A DNA stretch of 43,945 nt. It comes from an uncultured Bacteroidales bacterium. GTDB taxonomy: Bacteria; Bacteroidota; Bacteroidia; Bacteroidales; P3. Both the position numbers and the translations under genes were made by a program. Positions 32,652 to 40,411 of this stretch are shown here, piece by piece (positions within the stretch are counted from its first letter, which is position 1; the number at the start of each line of letters is the position of its first letter). The stretch lies in assembly GCA_944321885.1 (NCBI GenBank), contig CALUNB010000019.1:1-43945 (forward strand), given 5' to 3'. A model generated the notes under the pieces. The model saw only the letters and a list, made by a program, of their open reading frames with translations, searched no databases and was not told where the DNA came from.

Positions 32652-34418
32652 TCATTGCACTATCAGTTTTTTCGTTACACTATAACCTTCCCATACAACC
32701 CGCACCAAGTACATGCCCGATGGTAGATTTTCCAAAGGCACAATTCCATAGCTGTAAGAAAATTGGCTCTGATACCAAAGCCCGCCGTTCAGTCCGTAGA
32801 CAAAAACTTCCTTGGCTTCCGAACCGCAAGCTTCCGGCATCATGGATACCTGTACTTCCTCGGTGGCCGGATTGGGAGCCAGATGGAACAAATCGGAATA
32901 TTCATCGGTATACGGCTCTTCATTCCGCATATCTTGGACATCTTCTTCGTCTTCCGGAGCGGTCTTGGCCTTGCTTTGCTGGGCGGCCAGCTCCTTGTCG
33001 TAACAAGCCAAAGTCAAAGTCGCATCACCGGAAACCTCGAACGAGCCATCGATGGTCAGGGTTTGCGTAAAGGCGATTTTCGACTGGGAATTGCCTTTCA
33101 GCGTTATATTTCCAAGCGTGGCATTGCGGCAGAACGACCGTAATTCTTCGTCATTCCCTTTGGTAAGATTGCGCAGTTCGGAATCGGTGGTAACGTTCCA
33201 GTCGGGATAAATGTCATAAACCACCATGTTATTCTTTCGATAACTGTCCCCGTCCACTTTTAACTTTTTCAATCTATAATATCCATTCGGAGACTCTTCC
33301 GTATCACTCCCCCAACCCCAATTAAAATAAAACTCGTCATCTGCATTATAGCCCGTAATCAACCAAAAATGCTTTGTTGAACACAAATCACATTTATCGC
33401 CTCGGTAAATCACCGGATATCCTTGATTTATCTGCTCTTTTATCCGATTTGGCCACCCTTCGCCATTATCTGAATCTTTTCTCTTCTTCATTTTGGCATC
33501 AGCAAACCCCATCGAAACAACCCCTTCGAGAAGCTCATTTGTGGTTGCCCATGATCCCGCACAACAATACTCCACATCTGCAGCCTCCGCACAAGCTTTC
33601 AACAAATGCGCCACATTATTCACAATTCTAACATCAGTGGCATCGTACAACGCACGTGGCATTTTATCCCAATCATATTGGGGTGGGAACTGCCAATAGC
33701 GAAACAATTGCCCCATCGCCACAGGAGCACACCCAACAGGCTTCCTCTTACCATGGATATCACATTTCCATGGAGCAGGGACACACAAGATACTAGGCAA
33801 TTCCCCTGCTTTAGGCATAAATTTGTTATAAGCAGGTGCCGTTATGTTCTCGTTGTAGCTTTGATTCCACATCGGATCGCCCCCCCTGCTATCATCAGCT
33901 AATAAATTCATAGTATAGCCTTTTGCCTGCACCCGCGTATTCAAATTTTTAGAAAAATCCGAATTTAAGGACTGCAAACCATCCCACGCCTCTCGATTCT
34001 TGTTTGCATCTTCCACATATTGCTTTCTTTGCATATCCATACGGATTTCTTCTATCTGCTCGTAATAATCTTCCAATAAGCCCACTAAACCAGGAGGCAT
34101 ATTGTTTGTATCTGAATCCCAAAAGCCTTTGGAAGAATAAGCCAAGACCGGGTATATAGATAAATCGTTCGTCATCATTATCCATCCACCATTGGCATAC
34201 TCTATCAAATGCAACTTAGCTGCCTGCGACAATTCTTTGACCGGTGTTCCTATGGCATCCGCATAAACTTGGCGAATGGAATTTGTTTGAGTTCTTGGAC
34301 TCATTATAGCCATGTAGTTTTTCGCTGCCTGCAACACATTTTTTTGGTCAATTTCTTGTGCCACCATAAAATTTCCCCACACAAGAAATAACACCATCCC
34401 TAAGAATATCTTTTTCAT
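32652..34418 (-). CDS. Secreted C10 (streptopain-like) cysteine protease with T9SS sorting domain
   Basis: The 588-residue preproprotease has a signal peptide (1-20) and a SpeB-type propeptide (about 21-170). In the C10 catalytic domain the nucleophile is C230 in KPVGCAPVAMGQLFRYW and the histidine is H350 in STKHFWLITGYN, followed by FYFNWGWG. A beta-sandwich (about 400-480), an acidic linker and a T9SS type A sorting domain (510-588: HLAPNPATEEVQVSM, LPSGMYLVRVVW, KKLIVQ) complete it. It should be exported by T9SS and activated by propeptide removal; relatives include SpeB, interpain A and PrtT. It follows the S74-domain gene by 39 bases, so they are likely co-transcribed. Confidence 0.93.
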   Translation of the reverse strand: MKKIFLGMVLFLVWGNFMVAQEIDQKNVLQAAKNYMAIMSPRTQTNSIRQVYADAIGTPVKELSQAAKLHLIEYANGGWIMMTNDLSIYPVLAYSSKGFWDSDTNNMPPGLVGLLEDYYEQIEEIRMDMQRKQYVEDANKNREAWDGLQSLNSDFSKNLNTRVQAKGYTMNLLADDSRGGDPMWNQSYNENITAPAYNKFMPKAGELPSILCVPAPWKCDIHGKRKPVGCAPVAMGQLFRYWQFPPQYDWDKMPRALYDATDVRIVNNVAHLLKACAEAADVEYCCAGSWATTNELLEGVVSMGFADAKMKKRKDSDNGEGWPNRIKEQINQGYPVIYRGDKCDLCSTKHFWLITGYNADDEFYFNWGWGSDTEESPNGYYRLKKLKVDGDSYRKNNMVVYDIYPDWNVTTDSELRNLTKGNDEELRSFCRNATLGNITLKGNSQSKIAFTQTLTIDGSFEVSGDATLTLACYDKELAAQQSKAKTAPEDEEDVQDMRNEEPYTDEYSDLFHLAPNPATEEVQVSMMPEACGSEAKEVFVYGLNGGLWYQSQFSYSYGIVPLENLPSGMYLVRVVWEGYSVTKKLIVQ

Positions 34419-34457
34419 GATGCCTGTTTTTAAATTAACACTTGCCTCACGAAAAGG

Positions 34458-35408
34458 CTATTCCTCTTTCGATTTCAAGGCTTCTTTCAATGCCTCTATT
34501 TCGGCTTGCTGCTCCTGCACGGCTTTTACCAGGAAAGGTATCAGGACAGAATAGTCCACCGTATAGAAATCGCCATAATGGTCATAATCTACGGCTTCCG
34601 GGCAAACCTCCACCAATTCCTGGGCAATGAACCCGACCCGGTTGCTGCGCAAGCTGTCTGCCACCTTGTTGCCTGACGAATCGATATCCGCGTAATCGAA
34701 ACGCACTGGCCTCATTTCCATCACCTTGGCCGTCGCACTTTCCATCGGGCGCACATTGGTCTTGTAACGGGCATCCGAAAGCGAGCTGATACCCGTGGCC
34801 GAAGTGGAATAATAACGGGTCGAATACACCCCGACCAATTGGTTGTTGGCCGAACCTAACATCAAACGGCGCCCGGAACTGCTCAAACGAAGGATATCCC
34901 CTATTTCCACCCTTCCCTCTTCGAAGTTTCCACCCCCTCCTACAATAATCGATTTCGGCACGTATTGCAAATCCTCCTCATAAGCCAGGTCAAGCGTTGC
35001 CGCGTTGATGCCCAAGCGGATTTTTTCCGGCTGCAACTCGATAGATGTCTTGAAGGAAGCGGTCGTGGCAAGCCGCCCTATCTGGATTTTCGATGCCGTG
35101 GAATACAGCCCCACATTCGATGTCCCCATCCGGATGGATGGCATGGAGACTTCGAAACCGGATGTTACCAGTCCCGTCCCGACCCCATTTCCAATCCGGA
35201 CTTTCCCCTCTGCAAAACGTATGCCCGTGTTGCCTGCTTGCATCAGGACTTCGGGCATGGAGACCTCGAAACCTCGCGTGATTTTCGCTTGCTCGTTCAC
35301 ATTGCCGATTTTGAGCAATTCCGAATTGTAAATCTTGAATTGCCCAAACACGGAAGAAGCCGATATCGCCAGTACGGTCATAACGGCAAACAGTCTGTTC
35401 TCTTTCAT
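34458..35408 (-). CDS. Secreted protein with S74 (tail-fibre chaperone) domain
   Basis: The 316-residue protein has a signal peptide (1-22). Residues 30-115 hold two repeats of a short beta motif (GFEVSMP at 47-53 and 84-90). The C-terminal peptidase S74 intramolecular chaperone domain starts at the self-cleavage site S211-D212 (LSDARYKTNVRPM) and ends in a coiled coil (about 290-316). In phage tail spikes this domain directs trimerisation and cuts itself off. Here it sits in a chromosomal exported protein with no other phage genes, so it probably assembles a trimeric surface fibre. The promoter is at 35534-35565; it leads the C10 protease operon. Confidence 0.88.
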   Translation of the reverse strand: MKENRLFAVMTVLAISASSVFGQFKIYNSELLKIGNVNEQAKITRGFEVSMPEVLMQAGNTGIRFAEGKVRIGNGVGTGLVTSGFEVSMPSIRMGTSNVGLYSTASKIQIGRLATTASFKTSIELQPEKIRLGINAATLDLAYEEDLQYVPKSIIVGGGGNFEEGRVEIGDILRLSSSGRRLMLGSANNQLVGVYSTRYYSTSATGISSLSDARYKTNVRPMESATAKVMEMRPVRFDYADIDSSGNKVADSLRSNRVGFIAQELVEVCPEAVDYDHYGDFYTVDYSVLIPFLVKAVQEQQAEIEALKEALKSKEE

Positions 35409-35807
35409 AATTTCTCTTTTTTAGTTAGACTTTTCCTGTTTCTGTATCCTTATCTTCTCATAATTTTTTTCAAATAACCCAAACTATTAGTCCCTAACCT
35501 TCCCCGTTGCGGCGACACCGCCCTACCTGCCCCCAAAGATATGCCATCGGCTTCAACCCACCAAACATAGGAAACCAAAAACGGGTGTCTCAACCAAATC
35601 TCAACCAGACAAATTTTAATAAAACACAGCTGACCAAACAAATAAGCACCGTGCTTTTTTACATCAAATAAAAGTCCTCAAGACCATGCGAAGATAATCC
35701 GGACAAGTGACAGGATGATGACGGAATTCCTACGTTTCCATGAAACAGGCCCATTCGTCCCGGAAGCGGAACAAAAGCAAACCGGAATTCAGAAGGCACA
35801 GCCCCGG
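35409..35807. other. Intergenic region between S74 gene and folK fusion
   Basis: It holds the S74 gene promoter and leader, and a short hairpin AAGCAC/GTGCTT (about 35645-35656) flanked by T- and A-rich runs that may end folK transcription. I see no gene in the remaining bases. Confidence 0.4.
35534..35565 (-). promoter_or_regulatory. Promoter of the S74-C10 operon
   Basis: Minus strand TTTG (35562-35565), about 20 bases, then TATCTTTG (35534-35541). The leader is about 120 bases. Confidence 0.65.
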
Positions 35808-37115
35808 CTACGGAAGCTGCAAGGCTGCTTGCAAAATCCGTTGCAGGATGGCTTCGAAATCGGCTTCGCTCCGGACAAAATCCATCCCGTCCACATCGAT
35901 GAACAGGCAACGGGCCGGCTCCAAAGTCTGCATATAGGAACGGTAGCCTTCTTCCACGGTGACGAGGTAGGCGGGATCCATATTCGCCTCATAAGAACGC
36001 CCCCGCTGCCGGATATTGCGCATCAAACGCTCCACGCCGCTATGGATATACACATAGAGGTCGGGCTTGGGAATCGAAGTTAAAATAATGTCGTACAAAC
36101 GTTTGAACAGCAGGTATTCATCTTGCTGCAAGGTATTCCTCGCAAAAACCAGACTTTTGCTGATAGAGAAATCACTGACAAGGAACGGGCTGAAAAGCTC
36201 CTGCACAAAATCCTCCTTGGCCTGGCGGTAGCGTTCGGCCAAGAAAGTCAGTTCCAAAGGAAAAGCGAAACGCTCCCTGTCGGCGTAGAACTTGGGCAGG
36301 AACACGTTATCCTCAAAGCTTTCCACTACCAATTTTGCCCCGAAGCGGGCGGCGATTTTCCGGGCAAGGGATGTCTTTCCAGCCCCGATGTTCCCCTCTA
36401 TGGCCAAGAAACGAAGCTTTTCAGGCCAAAGGGGAGCCTGCCGTTCTTCCGCTTCCCCGCCAACTTCCTCAAGCCGGATTTCCCCTGCCTCGTTTTTTGC
36501 CTGCCCGGCATCCTCCACATCGGAAAAAGTTTCCGGGACCGGCAAACGGCAAAGCCGCACATTCTCCACCGAATCGGGACATTGCCGCAACAGGACTTGC
36601 ACTTCGGAACCCAAGACCGGATGCAGGAAACGAGGCGCGATTTCTGCCAAAGGCACCAAGACAAAGGCGCGTTCCTGCATCAAAGGATGCGGCAGGCTCA
36701 GGCATCCGCCCCGGATGATGAAATCGGAGTAAAACAGGATATCAATGTCGATGGTCCGGGATGCATACGAAGGTTTCATCGGCGCTTGCCCCAGATTCCT
36801 GCTCCCGTCCCGACCCGTTCCTTCCGGGCTTTCCGCAACGGCTTCCGCTCTTCCGGGGCGAACCCGACCCAAAGCGGCTTCTATTTCCAACACCTTTTGC
36901 AACAGGGCATAAGGGTCCAAAGCGGTTTCCAGCTCCAAAGCCTGGTTGTAAAAAACTTCCTTGGCCTCGAAACCCCAAGCGGGCGAGGTATAAAGATGCG
37001 ATGCCTTGGTAATCACGCCGGCTTGGCGTGAAAGCTGCTTGCGGGCTTCCTTGAACGTCTGGATACAGTTACCAAGGTTCGCGCCCAACAATAAATAAGC
37101 GGTATGCACGGGCAT
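35808..37115 (-). CDS. folK: Fusion of HPPK (FolK) and deoxynucleoside kinase
   Basis: The 435-residue protein has two enzymes. Residues 1-190 are HPPK, the pyrophosphorylation step of folate synthesis (LLLGANLGN, TSPAWGF, YASRTIDIDILFY, LPHPLMQERAFVLVPLAEIAP). Residues 235-435 are a deoxynucleoside kinase of nucleotide salvage (P-loop EGNIGAGKTS at 240-249; SKSLVFARNTLQQDEY; IRQRGRSYEANMD). An acidic linker (196-232) joins them, and residues 87-115 are a Gly/Pro/Ser-rich insertion in HPPK. Relatives often have the two as neighbouring genes. ATG 37115 has a strong AAAGGAGG site; the frame upstream to 37181 is not homologous. Confidence 0.93.
   Translation of the reverse strand: MPVHTAYLLLGANLGNCIQTFKEARKQLSRQAGVITKASHLYTSPAWGFEAKEVFYNQALELETALDPYALLQKVLEIEAALGRVRPGRAEAVAESPEGTGRDGSRNLGQAPMKPSYASRTIDIDILFYSDFIIRGGCLSLPHPLMQERAFVLVPLAEIAPRFLHPVLGSEVQVLLRQCPDSVENVRLCRLPVPETFSDVEDAGQAKNEAGEIRLEEVGGEAEERQAPLWPEKLRFLAIEGNIGAGKTSLARKIAARFGAKLVVESFEDNVFLPKFYADRERFAFPLELTFLAERYRQAKEDFVQELFSPFLVSDFSISKSLVFARNTLQQDEYLLFKRLYDIILTSIPKPDLYVYIHSGVERLMRNIRQRGRSYEANMDPAYLVTVEEGYRSYMQTLEPARCLFIDVDGMDFVRSEADFEAILQRILQAALQLP
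36771..36857 (-). other. In-frame insertion in the HPPK domain
   Basis: About 29 codons (PGRAEAVAESPEGTGRDGSRN...) separate ALGRVR and YASRTIDIDIL, which relatives join by a few residues. It falls in the flexible catalytic loop region of HPPK. The DNA has repeated ttccgggg/cttccgctcttccgg words. Confidence 0.6.
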
Positions 37116-37142
37116 GTTTTCCTCCTTTCTTCCAATTTGCCA

Positions 37143-37150
37143 CAAAGATA
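37143..37150 (-). promoter_or_regulatory. -7 box before folK fusion
   Basis: Minus strand TATCTTTG, 27 bases before the start. A TTTG 15 bases upstream is closer than the usual spacing. It may give folK extra transcription within the larger gene cluster. Confidence 0.45.
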
Positions 37151-37174
37151 CGCAGCAAATGAATGCAAAGCCGG

Positions 37175-37897
37175 TTACCACGTTTGGAAACGGGCCGATT
37201 GCAGATAGGCAAGGGATTGGGGTCCGACATTGAAAAGAAGGTCCAAAATGCTGAGACGCGCCACATCGGCATCACAAGGAAAAGTCTGCATATAGGGTTC
37301 GAACGCAAAGCAAGGCGCTTGCGCAGCATCGAAATCCAAAGGAGGTACGAAACCACCCTTGGCAGTCCCGTTCTCCGGAACACCCTCCTTCGAACGCAAT
37401 TCCAAGACATTCAAGCGCCGCACCGGCAAACGCAGCTTTTGAACCAAAAGATCCAGAATCCTGTCATTGAAATCCAGCAAACGCAATCCCACCCGTGCCT
37501 CTTTCTCGGCCCACTGGTACAAATCGGCCCATTCATCCTTGTAATACAGGAAATAAGGCGAATTGTTGTAAGCCGTGCAAATGCCGCGCCAATGCACCCT
37601 CGCCCAAGCCTGCTTGGCATCAATCAAGACCTCGGAAACCGGCGTATGGTTGCCCTGGGGCCTGATGCAAGGCACGGAAAGCGTCAGAACGCCTTGCGAG
37701 GTGACAATACGGGCCCGGTTGCGGATGGTCTGCTTGGGATAGGTTTCGGCCGTTTCCACTTGGAAGCTCCCGGCCCGCACCAAGGCGGCACAATAATCCA
37801 AAGGGGGCAAATAAGCCGTGCATACCCGCAAGACACCGTTTCCTATCGGCTCCGCCCTATCTGCTGAAAATACCGATTCCTTGTTTTCCCGTTCCAT
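37175..37897 (-). CDS. WbqC-like family protein
   Basis: The 240-residue protein has the WbqC signature: VCTAYLPPLDYCAALVRAG (about 24-42), ETYPKQTIRNRARIVTSQGVLTLSVPC, WARVHWRGICTAYNNSPYFLYY, and the end LSILDLLFNVGPQSLAYLQ. WbqC proteins lie in O-antigen or polysaccharide loci and in unrelated Bacteroidota operons; their reaction is unsettled. The frame is open to 38110 across the preceding gene. I start at ATG 37897, 20 bases after the VCBS protein stop, because homology begins shortly after. It is third in a pyrC-VCBS-wbqC-folK string. Confidence 0.85.
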   Translation of the reverse strand: MERENKESVFSADRAEPIGNGVLRVCTAYLPPLDYCAALVRAGSFQVETAETYPKQTIRNRARIVTSQGVLTLSVPCIRPQGNHTPVSEVLIDAKQAWARVHWRGICTAYNNSPYFLYYKDEWADLYQWAEKEARVGLRLLDFNDRILDLLVQKLRLPVRRLNVLELRSKEGVPENGTAKGGFVPPLDFDAAQAPCFAFEPYMQTFPCDADVARLSILDLLFNVGPQSLAYLQSARFQTW

Positions 37898-37917
37898 GGA
37901 TGATTTATTAAGGTATT

Positions 37918-40404
37918 TCAAGGCTTCACAAGCTTGAAGCTTTCCCAAGGCAAGATTGCAGCTTTGCCGGATGGGGTTTCCGGGAAAAACTGCCAAAAAT
38001 AAATGCCTGAAGGCCAAGTTTCCGTTTCCCTGTAATGGCTCCCGGCTTCCAAACGGCCTTGCTCCAAAATCCGTCCCCCCGCATCGCACAAGCGGTAAAA
38101 TCCCGCACAAGGAAGTTCCACATGAAAACCGTCCCGCACCGGATTGGGGTAAATCCGCAACGACCTCTCCACCTCGCCCTTTTCAAGGGCCGCATCCTCG
38201 TAAAGCCCGATGTTCCCGGAAGAAAAATACTGCAAACCCCCGCATTGGTTCCCGACCAGCAATTCCGGCAGGCCGTCGCCCGTAAAATCGTGCAAAAGCG
38301 GGGAGGCATGGATACCGACCTGGATTTTCCGGATTGTCTCCGAGCCGGTCCGGAAGCCCGCCTTGCCCAAATAAGTGAAACGCCCGTCCAAGTTGCCGTC
38401 AATGCCCCCATAGAGGAATATTTCCCCGTTCTCGCTCCCGCAAGCCAAGTAGGTTTCCCCGTTTCCGTCCCGGAAAAACGAAGGCCGGGAATAACCGAAG
38501 TTGGAAAACTGGCGGTCAATGACATCCACCCCTCCCAAACTGTCGGTCTTGTGCAAAAAGACAGGCATCCCGCCTGCTTCCGCCGGACCTTGGTTCTCGA
38601 AATAGGTCAAGCTGCCCTTGGTCGTGCGCCGGGGCTTGGTCGGCCAGACATGCTGGCGTTCGCCCACAACCAAATCCTCCAATCCGTCCTGGTTCAAATC
38701 GAAAAATACCGGGGCCGAAAACGCGCTCAAACGCAAATCCAAAAAACTGGAGTCCAACAAGACAGCCCGGGCCTCCGTGGCGGCCTTGCCTCCCTCCGGG
38801 GACAGTCCCCGGGTTCCTGTCCGCCAAACTTTTCCCTGCCCGGCTACTTGCGTTCCACCGAGTTTTCCTTGGTTCAACCCCTCTATCCGGAAAAGCCACA
38901 AACGCCCGTCTTCCATACCGACAAGCAGTTCGGGATTCCCGTCCCCGTCCAAATCCGAAAAAGCCGGATACAAAGCCCTCATCCCCAAGGAAGAAAGTCC
39001 TAAGAAATCTTCGGTTTCCAAAACAAAGGCAGGACTTGTCCCTGTCCCTGTATTGGTCAGCAAAGCCAAGGAAGAAACCATCCGGGTCTGCCAACTGCCC
39101 ATCTCGTAGTAAACGCCCGTTTTCTTGCCATAATTGGCCACAACCAAATCCTCTTTCCCGTCCTGGTTCCAATCGAAAGCCACCGGAACCGCCCCGGCAC
39201 CGAAATCGAGCATGGTATTTTGCAGGAAATCCTTCTCGACGAGCCGGGAACGGGCCACACCCGAACCGGTTTCCCGGTATCGCCAAACGCTCCCGCTCCC
39301 CTCGGCGTTGAAAGGGTCGGTCTCGAAAGGAGAGAACAGATAACATTGTGTATCTTGGTAATAAACATGGGAAATCACCGGAAAATTGTACAGGCGGACC
39401 GGTTCTTCCATTGGAAATACGGTATCGTAGGACGTGATGCGGGCCTGTTCCGGCGTACCCCCGTTCTGCAAATAATAAAGCTGGGGATAGCCCACATCGC
39501 CCAAAACGATATCGTACAAACCGCTTTGCGTGTTCTTGAAACCGAACATCGTGGAACCGGCATGTTTGACGTCCGGTTGGGCATCCGGCGCCTTGGAACC
39601 CAAGTCTTCATTCCTGCTGCTGCAACTATCGAGGAAAATCTGGTTCGACTCCTCGCTTTCCACAAAACAACCCCAGCTCCAATCGGCCAGCTCCAAACAA
39701 AAGGTGTCGGCCCGGCCCAAGGATTCCTGGGCGTAATTGCGGTAATACAGAAGAAAATCGCCCGAAGAGGGTACCCAGAAATTCAAAACATCGTAGTCCC
39801 CGTCCCCGTCTATGTCGGCAATAACCGGGAAATCCTCGTTGGTACAGTACAGGGCCGTGGAAGAACCGAACATAAGGGCGGGAAGTCCATCCGTAATCTC
39901 GGTGAAAACCAATTCATAGGCATCTTCCCCTTGATAGGAGTCGTTCCGGTAAACCCGTATGCCCGAAATCCCGTTGAAGGTGAACAAATCCTTTTTGCCG
40001 TCGTGATTATAGTCGCAAGACTGGACCCATGCCTGCAAGGCCGGGAGGTGGAACTCCATGCCTTCCAAGGGTTCCCAAGCCGAGGAAAAACAAGATACCC
40101 GCGAACCGATGCGGTCGAAAAGGACGTAATCATCCTGCCCGTCCCCGTCCAAATCCACGGAGGCCGCATGGATGGCGTTCAAGCCGCCCGACCAAGGATT
40201 GGGCAAACACCGCCCGTCCGGCAAACGGACTTCCGGCAAAGTATCCGCCTGCTTGAAGGCGAACGACAGGTTTTTCCCCTTGTCCAGGGTGGAAACAGTG
40301 GACTTGCCCGCTTCCGGACACGGGGTCGCCCCCACAGGAAGCACGGCCACGAACGCCAGCAAAGTGACAGCAAACACTTTCCACCTCCGCATATCGAACT
40401 CCAT
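37918..40404 (-). CDS. Secreted FG-GAP/VCBS-repeat protein with T9SS sorting domain
   Basis: The 828-residue protein has a signal peptide (about MRRWKVFAVTLLAFVAVLPVGA) and a series of FG-GAP/VCBS-type blades marked by calcium-binding loops: DLDGDGQDDYVLFD, DYNHDGKKDLF, DIDGDGDYDVLNF, DWNQDGKEDLVV, DLDGDGNPELLVG, DLNQDGLEDLVVG and DFTGDGLPELLVG. This suggests a beta-propeller. The end is a T9SS type A sorting domain (LRIYPNPVRDGFHVEL; WPSGIYFWQF). The frame reaches a TTG at 40422, but ATG 40404 lies seven bases after the pyrC stop and is preferred. Surface adhesion or ligand binding is the usual guess for such propellers. Confidence 0.85.
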   Translation of the reverse strand: MEFDMRRWKVFAVTLLAFVAVLPVGATPCPEAGKSTVSTLDKGKNLSFAFKQADTLPEVRLPDGRCLPNPWSGGLNAIHAASVDLDGDGQDDYVLFDRIGSRVSCFSSAWEPLEGMEFHLPALQAWVQSCDYNHDGKKDLFTFNGISGIRVYRNDSYQGEDAYELVFTEITDGLPALMFGSSTALYCTNEDFPVIADIDGDGDYDVLNFWVPSSGDFLLYYRNYAQESLGRADTFCLELADWSWGCFVESEESNQIFLDSCSSRNEDLGSKAPDAQPDVKHAGSTMFGFKNTQSGLYDIVLGDVGYPQLYYLQNGGTPEQARITSYDTVFPMEEPVRLYNFPVISHVYYQDTQCYLFSPFETDPFNAEGSGSVWRYRETGSGVARSRLVEKDFLQNTMLDFGAGAVPVAFDWNQDGKEDLVVANYGKKTGVYYEMGSWQTRMVSSLALLTNTGTGTSPAFVLETEDFLGLSSLGMRALYPAFSDLDGDGNPELLVGMEDGRLWLFRIEGLNQGKLGGTQVAGQGKVWRTGTRGLSPEGGKAATEARAVLLDSSFLDLRLSAFSAPVFFDLNQDGLEDLVVGERQHVWPTKPRRTTKGSLTYFENQGPAEAGGMPVFLHKTDSLGGVDVIDRQFSNFGYSRPSFFRDGNGETYLACGSENGEIFLYGGIDGNLDGRFTYLGKAGFRTGSETIRKIQVGIHASPLLHDFTGDGLPELLVGNQCGGLQYFSSGNIGLYEDAALEKGEVERSLRIYPNPVRDGFHVELPCAGFYRLCDAGGRILEQGRLEAGSHYRETETWPSGIYFWQFFPETPSGKAAILPWESFKLVKP

Positions 40405-40411
40405 CTCAAGA

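Noticed and set aside
38760..38880. Another Gly-rich insertion in the VCBS protein
   Set aside because: The composition fits the insertion theme, but the family is too variable to say that the segment is extra.
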